Assembly (NCBI RefSeq): GCF_001083805.1
Contig: NZ_JXSK01000002.1
Location: 672,257 to 736,256, forward strand
DNA from: Photorhabdus luminescens subsp. luminescens
GTDB taxonomy: Bacteria > Pseudomonadota > Gammaproteobacteria > Enterobacterales > Enterobacteriaceae
DNA length: 64,000 nt
Direction: 5' to 3'
Shown here: one piece after another, positions 47,440 through 58,800 of the stretch
Numbering within the stretch: the stretch's first letter is position 1
Layout: each line of letters begins with the position of its first letter
The notes under the pieces: generated by a model
What the model saw: the letters and a program-made list of their open reading frames with translations, nothing else
What the model was told of the DNA's origin: nothing
Database searches by the model: none
Made by a program: the position numbers and the translations under genes

Positions 47440-47567
47440 TGCACCTTCATCACTGTTGTTAGTGATACCCGTTTTCAAAGGATAAACGGATTTACCGTCC
47501 GAAGACGCCATCTCTCAGGTTATGATGGCATTGAGATTCAGTCACCCGAAGGCGTTCCTCTCAGACT
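47440..47567. repeat. Direct repeat DR2
   Basis: Second copy of the repeat at 46024, same orientation, with both hairpins conserved (CACTGTTGTTAGTGATA has compensating or lost pairs; CCGTTT/AAACGG kept). Confidence 0.75.
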
Positions 47568-48105
47568 GCGGGAACATTAACGATCGCTTACGCGACAACC
47601 AAATACTTCCTTAAATTAATCAAGGTCCATCTCAACGTCAAGAAAGCTTTTCATGCTGTATAAAATAATCATTTATGTTCTTCAAAAAGTGAGCAAAATG
47701 CAGGTTGAAAGTTGACTGGCATAGAGAAATCCAAAATAGCATAGCGCCAGTGCTGCCAACTGAGCTAAAAGTCATCATCTAACCTCATCAGAAAAGATAA
47801 TATTTCATCACCAATTTACGACAAGTATCACTTCGTCAGTGATTTCATCCTGAAATCAAACATCATAAATGTGACAAGAATCACATAATTAACACAAAAA
47901 ATGAAATTAATTTGAAATTATTAACATTGGTTATTAAATGATTAATATTAATCTATTTTTTATACAATATTGTCACAAAATAATCACATTGGCCTGTTTT
48001 TTGCTTGCAATATAACCCCTTGTTTTTGCTGCTATCTTAACCAACCTCCTATTTTAGATGTCCAGTTGATCATCAATCTCAAATATTGATCGCTAAGCTA
48101 AATTC
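47568..48105. other. AT-rich region upstream of cdiB
   Basis: About 540 bp, AT-rich near 47880-48060, presumably with the cdiBAI promoter. A tRNA-like stretch (minus strand TTAGCTCAGTTGGCAGCAC, around 47750-47770) resembles the 5' half of a tRNA but its D-stem does not pair. No gene. Confidence 0.4.
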
Positions 48106-49809
48106 GTGGTTAATACCGCTATGGCATTGTGGAATAGAAAGTCAATGAAAAGCAGTATTTTAGTATTAACAGTTTTTTGTAGCATGGTTTCAGGCAGTCA
48201 AGCTGCCGACATCGCAGATCAACAACTCATTCATCAACAGGCCCGCCAGCAAGCCCTGGAAGCCCAGTTAACGCCACCCCCTGCGGAGGTTCACCTGTCT
48301 GTCCCCGAACAGGCGGTGTCATCCGCCTTTCCGCTGGAAACGCCGTGTTTTCCGATCACCCGCGTCGTGTTGGCCGGCACTGAAAATTTCCCGCACTGGT
48401 TGCCGTTCAGGCGTGTCGCTCAACAGGGCGAAAACCATTGCCTCGGCGCTCAGGGCATTAACCGACTGATGACCGAATTGCAAGATCAGCTCATTAATCA
48501 CGGTTATGTCACCAGCCGGGTTCTGGTTCCTCGTCAGGATTTGCGTACCCAAACGCTAAAACTGGTGATGATACCGGGCAACATCCGGCATATCCGCTAT
48601 ACCCCTGACAGCGGGAAATATATCCAGCGGATAACCCCCTTTCCCGCGCGTGAAGGAAAATTGCTGGATTTACGGGACATTGAGCAGGGACTGGAAAACT
48701 TGCAACGCTTCCCGACGGTTCAGGCGGAGATGAACATTGTCCCGGCAGCGCAACCGGGGGAGAGTGATATTGTGCTGGACTGGCGTCAGTCCCGGCACTG
48801 GCGAGTCGCCACGTATCTGGATGATACCGGGTCCAAAAGCACCGACCGTTATCAGGGCGGACTCACCTTTTTTCTGGATAACCCGCTGGCGCTAAGCGAC
48901 CTGTTCTATCTCTCCGGTGGACGCGATATTCATGCGTCTGCCGGGAAAGGCAGCCAAAACGACACGCTCTATTATTCGCTGCCCTTCGGCTACTGGATGG
49001 CGAGCGTGACGGCCAGTCATTACGATTATGTGCAGACAATCGCCGGGCTGAATCAGGCGATCCAATACCGGGGCAAAAGCCAAAACCTGGCGGTCCAGCT
49101 CAGCCGGGTGCTGCACCGTAACGCCGACCAGAAAACCCTGCTCAACGGTGAAATTTATCGCCGGGCGTCCCGCAATTTTATTGACAACACTGAAATCGAT
49201 GTTCAGCGCCGGGAAACCGCAGGCTGGAAGCTGGGGCTGTCCCATCATCACACTATCGGCAACGCCACTCTCGATACCCGGGTGACTTACCAACAGGGCA
49301 TGCGCTGGTTTGGCGCGCAACCGGCGCCGGAAGAGTATCGCAATGAAGGGACCGCCTTACCTAAAATCACCCAATTCTCAGCGACGCTGGCCGGGCCGGT
49401 AACGCTGTTTTCTCAGCCCTTCTCTTATCAAACCCAATACTTACGTCAGATAAGCGCCAGCCCATTGACGCCCCAGGATCGCTTTTCCATTGGCGGCCGC
49501 TGGACGGTACGCGGCTTTGATGGCGAGTTGACGTTATCCGCTGATCGGGGTTGGTACAGCCGGAACGAACTGGACTGGCAAACCCCGTTGCGCGGGCAAT
49601 CGCTGTATCTGGGGATCGACTATGGCGAAGTGGGCGGACGGGGCAGTGACGCGCTGCTCGGAAAACACCTGGCGGGAAGCGCCCTGGGCTGGCGAGGCAA
49701 CCTGAAAGGGGTGAGCTACGACCTGTTTGTCGGCATCCCGCTGTCCAAACCCGCCGGTTTCCAAACCTCCCCGGTCACGGCCGGATTCAACCTGTATTGG
49801 CAGTATTAA
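48106..49809 (+). CDS. cdiB: CdiB-like TpsB outer-membrane transporter
   Basis: A two-partner secretion transporter of about 560 residues. Signal peptide ends near SQA-ADI (residue 33 of the longest frame); a Gln-rich linker; POTRA domains from about residue 80 (CFPITRVVLAG); then a 16-strand beta-barrel with the conserved loop motif VRGF (468-471) and a terminal aromatic residue (NLYWQY). It exports the CdiA-like protein encoded 48 bp downstream. The start is uncertain: GTG 48106, ATG 48121 or ATG 48145 (MKSSILVLTVF...), none with a strong Shine-Dalgarno. Homologous to ShlB/FhaC/HecB. Confidence 0.9.
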   Translation: MVNTAMALWNRKSMKSSILVLTVFCSMVSGSQAADIADQQLIHQQARQQALEAQLTPPPAEVHLSVPEQAVSSAFPLETPCFPITRVVLAGTENFPHWLPFRRVAQQGENHCLGAQGINRLMTELQDQLINHGYVTSRVLVPRQDLRTQTLKLVMIPGNIRHIRYTPDSGKYIQRITPFPAREGKLLDLRDIEQGLENLQRFPTVQAEMNIVPAAQPGESDIVLDWRQSRHWRVATYLDDTGSKSTDRYQGGLTFFLDNPLALSDLFYLSGGRDIHASAGKGSQNDTLYYSLPFGYWMASVTASHYDYVQTIAGLNQAIQYRGKSQNLAVQLSRVLHRNADQKTLLNGEIYRRASRNFIDNTEIDVQRRETAGWKLGLSHHHTIGNATLDTRVTYQQGMRWFGAQPAPEEYRNEGTALPKITQFSATLAGPVTLFSQPFSYQTQYLRQISASPLTPQDRFSIGGRWTVRGFDGELTLSADRGWYSRNELDWQTPLRGQSLYLGIDYGEVGGRGSDALLGKHLAGSALGWRGNLKGVSYDLFVGIPLSKPAGFQTSPVTAGFNLYWQY

Positions 49810-49857
49810 TTCAAATAGCAAAACTGCCAGTGGGTAGTGTTGTGTGGAGCAAAAGTC

Positions 49858-52800
49858 ATGAATAAGCAGTTATATCGTATTATCTTTAATCAGGCCCGCC
49901 AGATGTGGATGGTAGTGGCCGAGATAGTGTGTGCCGGACAGGGACGAACCGGACGTCGTACTCGTCGCCCCTCTTCACCGCAACGTTGTTGTCGGCTTAC
50001 TGCGCTACGGTTTGGGGTGTTATTCGCCCTTGGCGGGATTTCCCTCACGGCACAGGCGGCGATTGTGGCTGACGGACAGGCGCCGGGACGTCAGCAGCCG
50101 ACTATCATTCGCAGCGCCAACGGCACGCCGCAGGTTAATATCCAGACGCCCGGCTCTGATGGCGTTTCTCACAACAGCTACCGTCAGTTTGATGTGGATA
50201 AACAAGGGGTTATCCTTAATAACAGCCATCAGGCCACGCAGACGCAACTCGGTGGTATGGTGGCGGGTAATCCATGGTTAGCCAAAGGGGACGCCAGCGT
50301 TATCCTCAATGAAGTCAACAGCCATGACCGCAGTCACCTCAACGGCTGGATTGAAGTAGCCGGGCATAAAGCCGAGGTGATTATTGCCAACCCGGCCGGT
50401 ATTACTTGTAACGGTTGCGGGTTTATTAACGCGCATCGCACCACGCTCACCACCGGACAAGCGCTGATGGAGCGGGGCCGATTGAAAGGGTTTGATGTCA
50501 ATCAGGGGGAAGTGCGCATTGACGGGCACGGCATGGACAGCACCCAGCAAAGTTACACCGATATTATCGCCCGCTCCGTGGCGATTAACGCCAAATTACA
50601 CGCGCAAGACCTGAAAGTGACCACCGGGCGCAATCGGGTGGATGCGGCACACCAGAAGATTGAGAAAAAATCCGCTGAGGCCACTGACCAGCCGGAGTTT
50701 GCGTTGGATGTGGCGGCACTGGGCGGCATGTATGCCCATAAAATTAGGCTAATAGGCACCGAAACGGGGGTGGGCGTCCATAATGCCGGCAATATCGGGG
50801 CCTCAGCCGGGGACGTGCATATTACCGCCGATGGCTGGATAGAAAACCGCGGCGCCATCAGCAGCCGTGACGGGCTGCAATTAACGTCGTCTGCCGATGT
50901 CACTAACGCGGGCAAATTGCTGTCACAATCAACGGTGAATTTACAAGCCAACGGGGCGTTAAAGAATCAGGGCCGGGTGGAAGCCCGCGGCGATACCACC
51001 GTTACCGCAGGCACCATACACAGCAGCCATGACAGCGTCTGGGCCGCCGGACTGGATGATAAGGGCAACACCACCCGCCCCGGTTCACTGACCCTGACCG
51101 CGCAACACGTTCAGGCCAATGGCAAAAATCTGGCGACCGATACGCTGGCTATCCACAGTCAACAGATTGACCTGAGCGACAGCCAGACCGCCGCTAGCCA
51201 GATTCAACTCACCGCCGGCCAATCGGGGATAAATACCGCTCGCGCCACCGTTAACGCAAACCGTTTGACTGCGAAAACGCCGGGCCAGTTTAACAACAAC
51301 GGCGGCCAGTTAGTGGCGCGGGAAATCCACCTCACGACCCCGGATATCTCTAACCTGAAAGGAAAAATTAACCAGACAGGCAGCGGTGAACTGACGCTCC
51401 ATACCCGTACCCTGAATAACCGTGAAGGGACAGTGTTCAATCAAGGGAAACGGTTGATCCTCACCACAGACCAGCTCGACAACCATCAGGGCAACATTGC
51501 CAGTCAGGGCGAGGACCTGCATCTCACTGCGCGTCACGCAGATAACACTCAGGGCACGGTGCAACTGGCGGGTAACGGGAAACTGGCACTCAACAGCCAA
51601 CACTGGCTGGGCAATAAGGGCAAACTGCTCACCAACGGCGCCCTGACGATACAAGCCGGGGAACTGCAACTCAACCAAGCTGAAACTCAAGCCGGGCAGA
51701 TTACCGTCAACGCGGATACCCTGAACCATCAAGGGGGTGTGATGCAACAACAGGGTAAAGATACGCTGTCTCTGACGGTGAACACCCTGAATAATCAGGA
51801 GGGCACCCTTGCCGGTAACGGCAACCTGAACCTTAAGGCAACGACCGTCGATAATCGTCACGGCAACCTTGTGGCTGCCGACAAAGGGTCGCTGACACTG
51901 ACGGTCAAAGACACGCTGGACAATCAGGCGGGCCGGCTGGAAGCGGGTAACGCGCTCCGGCTCAGCGCAGCCCAACTGGATAATCGCCGGGGGAGCATCG
52001 TGGCGGCCGGGGACAGCGCCACCTTGACCATTGGCAAAGCCATTCAGAATGCCCACGGTCATCTTGAAGCCAAAACCCGACTGACCACGACCAGCCAGAC
52101 ACTGGATAACACGCAGGGCGTGTTGCTGGCGCAGCATATCAACAGCCAGACCACCGGCCAGCCCTTCATCAATACGGCGGGACAGGTGATAGCCGGGGAC
52201 ACCCTGACCTTAAACAGTGGTGAACTGGATAATACGGCGGGGCGGTTACAATCCGGCAGGGAGATGGCCGTTGATACCCACGGGCATGGGCTCATTAATA
52301 CCCGCAATGCCGACCAAAAAGCGGGCCGGTTGTTAAGCGGCGGGCAGTTAACCCTGCGCACCGGCGACATTGATAACACCGGCGGCATGATAGCGGCGGA
52401 CGGCAAAACGACGCTGACCAGCAGCATGCTCAACAATACTCAGGGACAGATAGCCGGGAATGGCGGGCTGGACATTCACAGTCAGCAACTCACTAACCGC
52501 AACGGGACCTTACAATCCGCAGACGCCCTGAATCTGGATACCGACGGGCAGTTACTGGATAACCAGCAGGGCCAGATTATTGGCGAGGGCAAAACCACCG
52601 TCACCAGCGGCCCGCTGGATAATCGCCACGGCCATCTTCAAGGCGGACAGTTGGTTATCGACACCCGACAGGCGCAAACCGATAACCGGGACGGCAAATT
52701 GTTGTCGGCCGGTACATTCAACCTGAAAACCCAGCGGCTCGATAATCGACACGGGCAGGTGCAAGCCGTGGGCGACACCACACTCAATGTCAAAACCCAA

Positions 52801-55800
52801 ACCGATAACACCGGCGGCCTTATCCGTGGCGGTCAGCAATTGACCTTGAGCGCCGCTCACCTGATTAACCGCGACACGGCGCAGACGGATAAAGGACTGG
52901 AAGCGCAAAACCTGACGGTCAACGCCCAACAGGTGGACAACCGCCAGGGCGCTTTACGGGCGGCCGACCGCCTGCAAGCGAACATCAGCCAGACCTTGAA
53001 TAATACTCAGGGGCTGGTCTCCGCAGGCAAACAGCTCACTATCAACCGCGAGGCTCAGCAACCGCATCTGAGGATTAACAACCAACAGGGCGCCTTAATT
53101 GCCGGAAAGCAGTTCGATATTAACGCCGAGTCCCTCAGCGGTGACGGCCAACTGTTATCGCAGGGGGATATGGCCGTCACCTTAACCGAGGATTTTCACC
53201 ATACCGGCAACACGGCGGCCAATGGCAATCTGACCCTGAAAACCAGCGGCAATATTCTTAATGACCGCCAGATAAAAGCCGGTCGGGCGCTGCATCTTGG
53301 GGCGCAAAATCTTACCAACAGCGCTGCCGGTGAAATCAGCGCCGGGCAAACGCAAATCAAGGTCCACGATACGCTGAACAATACCGGATTGATTGACGGC
53401 GGCCTGACCCATCTCACGGCCAACACCCTGAACAATACCGGCACCGGGCGCATTTACGGCGACCAACTCGCCCTCCAGACGGGCACGCTGAATAATACCG
53501 CACAGGACGGCAAAGCCGCCGTGATTGCCGCGCGTGACCGGCTGGATATCGGCACCGGGATACTCAACAACCAGCATCATGCCCAGATTTACAGCGTGGG
53601 CGATATGCACATTGGCGGCCAGTTGGACAACAGCCTGACGGCGACTGGTCAGGCCTGTGAGCTCAATAACCACGCGGCGACAATTGAGGCCGGGAACAAC
53701 CTGAAAATTCAGGCCGACCGGATTAATAACACCAACGCCGGTCTGGTGACGCAGGTCGTCGAAACAGAAAAGTCGCCACATCACGACGCGGTACTGAGCG
53801 GCCGGACCACCCGCTATGACTGGTCGCAAGTGGACACTTCCCGCCACAACTCATACGGCGTGCACGATGCCATCATGCCGGACGGCAGCCGCAGTAATGA
53901 CTTTTACGAATATCAGTACACCCGCACCGTGAAGGAAACGCAGGTTAAACAGAGTGACCCCGGTAAAATTCTGGCGGGCGGCAATATTACGCTCAACAGT
54001 GCGAAAGTGGCTAATCACGACAGCCAAATTGTCGCCGGTGGTGAGCTGAACGGCGAAATAGGCGAACTGCACAATATAGCCACTCAGGGCGAACGTATCA
54101 CCACCGATAAAGGTCGCCAGACTCACTGGTATGCGAAAAAGAAACGACTTAAGCCCAGATTCCGCGGCACCAAAACCTCGCAGGGGAAAAGCCGCAGTGG
54201 TTATAACCCCGCGCCGGTGACAGAAACGATTGACCTGAAAACGTTGGCCTGGCAGGACCACACCCGTCCACAGGGTACCGATATCACGATTACGGACCGA
54301 CAGACCGGTCAGGTACATGCTGCTCCCACGGCGGTCAAACCGGTGAGCGGGATAAACGACCAGCCGCTGGTCTTGCCCCCCAGTCAACCGTTTGAACTGT
54401 CTCTGCCCCCGGAAACGGTAAAAGGGCAAACAGTCGACCCGGCGATACGTGTAGTGACCCCCAATACCCGCCTGCCGGATAACAGTCTGTATACGGTGCA
54501 ACCGGGCAGTGACAGCCACTATCTGGTCGAGACCGACCCGAAATTTACCCAGTATAAACAGTGGCTGGGCTCGGATTATATGCGGCAACAATTAACGCAC
54601 GACCCGGCGCTGGTCCACAAACGCCTGGGCGATGGGTTTTACGAACAGCGGCTGGTGCGCGACCAAATCACCCAACTGACTGGCCGACGCTATCTGCCGG
54701 GCTACAACAACGACGAAGCGCAGTTTAAAGCGCTGATGGATGCCGGAATTGCCTTTGGCCAACAGCAACAGTTAACGCCGGGCGTCGCCTTAAGCCCGGC
54801 GCAAATGGCATTGCTGACGTCGGACATTATCTGGCTGACGAACCAAACCGTGACTTTGCCGGACGGCACTACCGAAGTGGTCACCGTGCCGCAGGTGTAT
54901 GCGCGCGTCCGTCAGGGCGACCTGAGCAGTGATGGCGCCCTACTCGCCGGTAATTCCGTGGCCCTCAACAATCAGGGCGATATTACCAACAGCGGTACGA
55001 TTAGCGGGCGTGACGTCACCCAACTGACCGCCAACAACCTGACCAACAGCGGCTTTATTCGCGGCGGTAAAGTCGATTTAGCGGCCCAACAGACGCTCAC
55101 CAACCGGGGCGGGCAGATTCAGGGAGATGACCGGGTAACTTTGACAGGTCGCGATATCACCAGTGCATCAACTGTGCGCGGGGATGAGGCTAACCGCTGG
55201 CTGGACCGTCCGGCGGGGATTTATGTGCAGAACGATAAAGGCGCCTTATCGCTGAGCGCCATCAATAATGTGCAATTAACCGCCAGTGAGGTGAAGAACG
55301 CCGGTAAAGACGGTCGCACCGAGATAACCGCAGGCCATAACCTGACGCTGGATACCCTAAGCACGCGCCGTACAGAACAGGGCGACTGGGGGAAAGATAA
55401 CTATCGCCATCTGAATCAACAACAAGATATCGGCAGCCAGATAACCGGCGCCGGTGAGGTGACCCTGCAAGCCGGGCAGGATTTGACTGCCTCCGCCGCT
55501 CACGTCAATGCCGGTCAACAATTGACGGCGCAGGCCGGAAATAACCTGGCATTGACAACCGGTACCGCCTCATCTGACTTAGTGGAGCACAGTAAACAGA
55601 CCAGCAAAGGCTGGCTGTCCAAGTCGTCGGTGGAAACCCACGATGAAGTGCACGACCGGCAGGCGCTCAGTACCACATTCAGCGGCGATAAAGTGACTTT
55701 ACAGGCCGGTAAAGACCTGCATATCAGCGGCAGCAATGTGGCAGGCACGCAGGATGTCAGCCTGAACGCCGGTCATCAGCTTACCGTCGCCACCGCCGCA

Positions 55801-58800
55801 GAAGCGCACAATGAAACCCATTTGCGGCAGGAGAAAAAATCCGGCCTGATGGGCACCGGAGGGATTGGTTTTACCGTTGGCAAAGCCAGCCAGAAAGTCG
55901 CCACCGACAGCGACAGCCAGCTGAGTAAAGGCAGCACGGTCGGCAGCAGTCAGGGCAACGTGACTCTCAACGCGGGAGAACAACTCCGGGTTCACGGCAG
56001 TGAAGTGATTGCCGGTAAGGACCTGACGCTGACCGGTCAACAGGTCACGGTCACCAGTGCGGAAAACCGCAATAACACCACGACAAAAACCGAACAAAAA
56101 CAGAGCGGCTTAACGGTGGCATTGAGTGGCGCGGCCGGGGGCGCCATCAACAGTGCGGTGCAAACGGCCCATGAAGCGCAACAGACTGCCGACCCGCGCC
56201 TGAAAGCGTTGCAAAACACCAAAGCTGCCCTCAGCGGAGTGCAAGCGACGCAGGCTGCCAGACTGGCCGAAGCTCAGGGCGGTGGCAACAGCAGCAATAA
56301 CAATTTGGCCGGGGTGAGCCTGTCCTACGGTCGTCAGTCTTCCCGTTCAGAACAGCAGTCCCGTCAGACCACCCAACAGGGCAGCCATCTCACCGCCGGG
56401 GATAATCTCACGATAACGGCGCACGGTGACGATAAAGGGACCTCAGGCCCGAACGGCGATATCCGCGTTCAGGGCAGCCAGTTACAGGCGGGCAAAGACC
56501 TGCAACTCAATGCGAGTCGGGATATTGCGCTCTCGTCCAGCCAGAACACCGAACAGACCGCCGGCAAAAACAGCAGCCACGGCAGCTCGCTGGGCGTGGG
56601 CCTGACCGCCGGCCCCGGAGGCACCGGTCTGAACGTCTCGGCCAATGTCAGTCGGGGCAACGGCCGTGAAAACGGCAACGGCGTCAGCCACAATAACACC
56701 ACGTTACAGGCGGGACAGACCGTTGAGCTGAACAGTGGCCGGGATATCACGCTGAAAGGGGCACAAGTCAGCGGCGAACAGATTACTGCCGACGTGAAAC
56801 GTCATCTGACACTCAGTAGCGAACAGAACAGCCAGCGCTATGACAGCCGACAACAGAATGCCAGCGCCGGAGTCAGCACCACCGTAGGCCCGCAATCTAA
56901 CGGCACCCTGACTCTCAATGCCAGCCGCAATAAACTGCACAGCAATTACGATTCAGTGCAGGAGCAGACCGGGCTGTTTGTCGGCAAAGGCGGTTATCAG
57001 GTTAACGTCGGCGACCACACCCAATTAGACGGTGCAGTGATAGCAAGTACCGCTGACAAAGCCAAAAACACCCTCAACACCGGAACACTGGGTTTTAAAG
57101 ATATTCAAAATAAAGCGGATTTTACTGTCGAACAGCAAAGTGCAGGCGTCAGCCTCGGCCAACCGACCGCCGGTCAGGTACTGAATAATCTGGCGGTCAA
57201 TGCGCTGACGGGGGCCCATAATCAGGGCCATGACAGCAGTACCACGCACGCCGCCGTCAGTGACGGCAACCTGATTATCCGGGATAAGGCGCACCAAACG
57301 CAGGATATCGCGAACTTAAGCCGTGATACCGATAACGCCGCCAATGTCTTGAGTCCGATATTTGATAAGGAAAAAGAACAGCAGCGGCTGAAACAGGCGC
57401 AACTGATTGGCGAACTCAGCGCCCAGATGACCGAGATAGCCGGGACCGAAGGGAAAATTATCGCGACCCAAGCGGCGAAAGCGAAACTGGACCATATCAG
57501 TGAACAGGACCAAGCCGATGCCAGAGAAAAGTTGATCAACGCAGGGAATAAACATCCGACTCCGGCGGATATCAATAAACAAATCTATGACACCGCTTAC
57601 ACGCAGGCGCTGAATGACTCCGGCCTGGGGACCGGTGGTAAATACCAGAAAGCCTTGCAGGCGGCTACGGCAGCGATTCAGGGCCTGGCGGGGAACAATC
57701 TCGGTCAGGCGCTGGCCGGCGGTGCTTCGCCGTATCTGGCTGGCGTGATTAAAGAACTGACTACTGACCCACAAACCCATCAGGTGGATATCGCCACCAA
57801 TACGCTGGCCCATGCGATTTTGGGCGCGGTGGCGGCGGAAGTCAGTGGTAACAATGCTTTGGCGGGAGCAGCCGGCGCCGCTTCCGGCGAATTGGCCGCA
57901 CAAGTCCTGATAAAACAGCTTTACGGCGATAAGGCAAAAGTCAGTGAGTTAACCGAGGAGCAGAAACAAACTATCAGCACCCTTTCTACCCTGGCAGCCG
58001 GGCTGGCCGGCGGCATTGCCGGTGATTCCAACGCCAGCGCACTCACTGGGGCACAGGCTGGGAAGAATGCAATTGAGAATAATGCGCTGGCCTCCCGAAA
58101 TCTGGGGGATTGCAGCACAATGTCACCGGAAGCGTGCGGCAAGGCCAAAGAACTGAGTCAGCGCATTCTAGATAAAGGTCTGCCGTCAGTTGAGGACATG
58201 CGCGATAAACTGGCGGCTTGTCAGGATGACAGCTGCCGCAAAGGCATCTGGACGGAATACCGTCAGGCCAGCGATGCGACCATCAATACTTTGAAACAAA
58301 TGGCGCTGAATGGCGAGTTGAGCCGTGAAGAACTGGCCTTTATCAACCATGAACTGGGTAAAGAACTGGCGGTCTCGGGCTACCGTGCCAATGATAAGAT
58401 AGGTCGTTCAGAGCAGAGTAGTTGGCTAAATGGTGGCGGTGGGCCACTCTCCGGGTTCTTTAATACTGAATTACGTCAGAAAGAGCTGGAGAACGCTGGA
58501 TTATCTAAAGCCGATGCGGCGCAGTATGTGAAGGAAGAGCATCGGAATCTGATGTTGCTGGAGACAGCGACGGGAATTATTGGGGCAAAAGCTAATAGAA
58601 CTTCTATAAATATAGTCGGAAAAGGCGCAACATTACCTACTGGTTATGCTCCAAAAGGGAATTCAGTTATCGGGCCAAAAGGTAGTGTTTATGGCAATAC
58701 AGGAAAAGTAGATGCCTCAGGAAACACGATTTATAGTAACAACGGTGGGTACTATACGTTTGAAAATGGCGTGAAAACAAAAGTTCAATCACCTAACTCT

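Noticed and set aside
53182..53847. 221-codon minus-strand frame inside cdiA (and several others up to 275 codons)
   Set aside because: They mirror the GC-rich repeat structure of the plus-strand gene, lack ribosome-binding sites, and have low-complexity products.
50900..57000. Many short repeats in cdiA that could suggest a CRISPR array or satellite repeat
   Set aside because: They are degenerate coding repeats (DNRxG / LNNxxG) in a continuous reading frame, without constant spacers.
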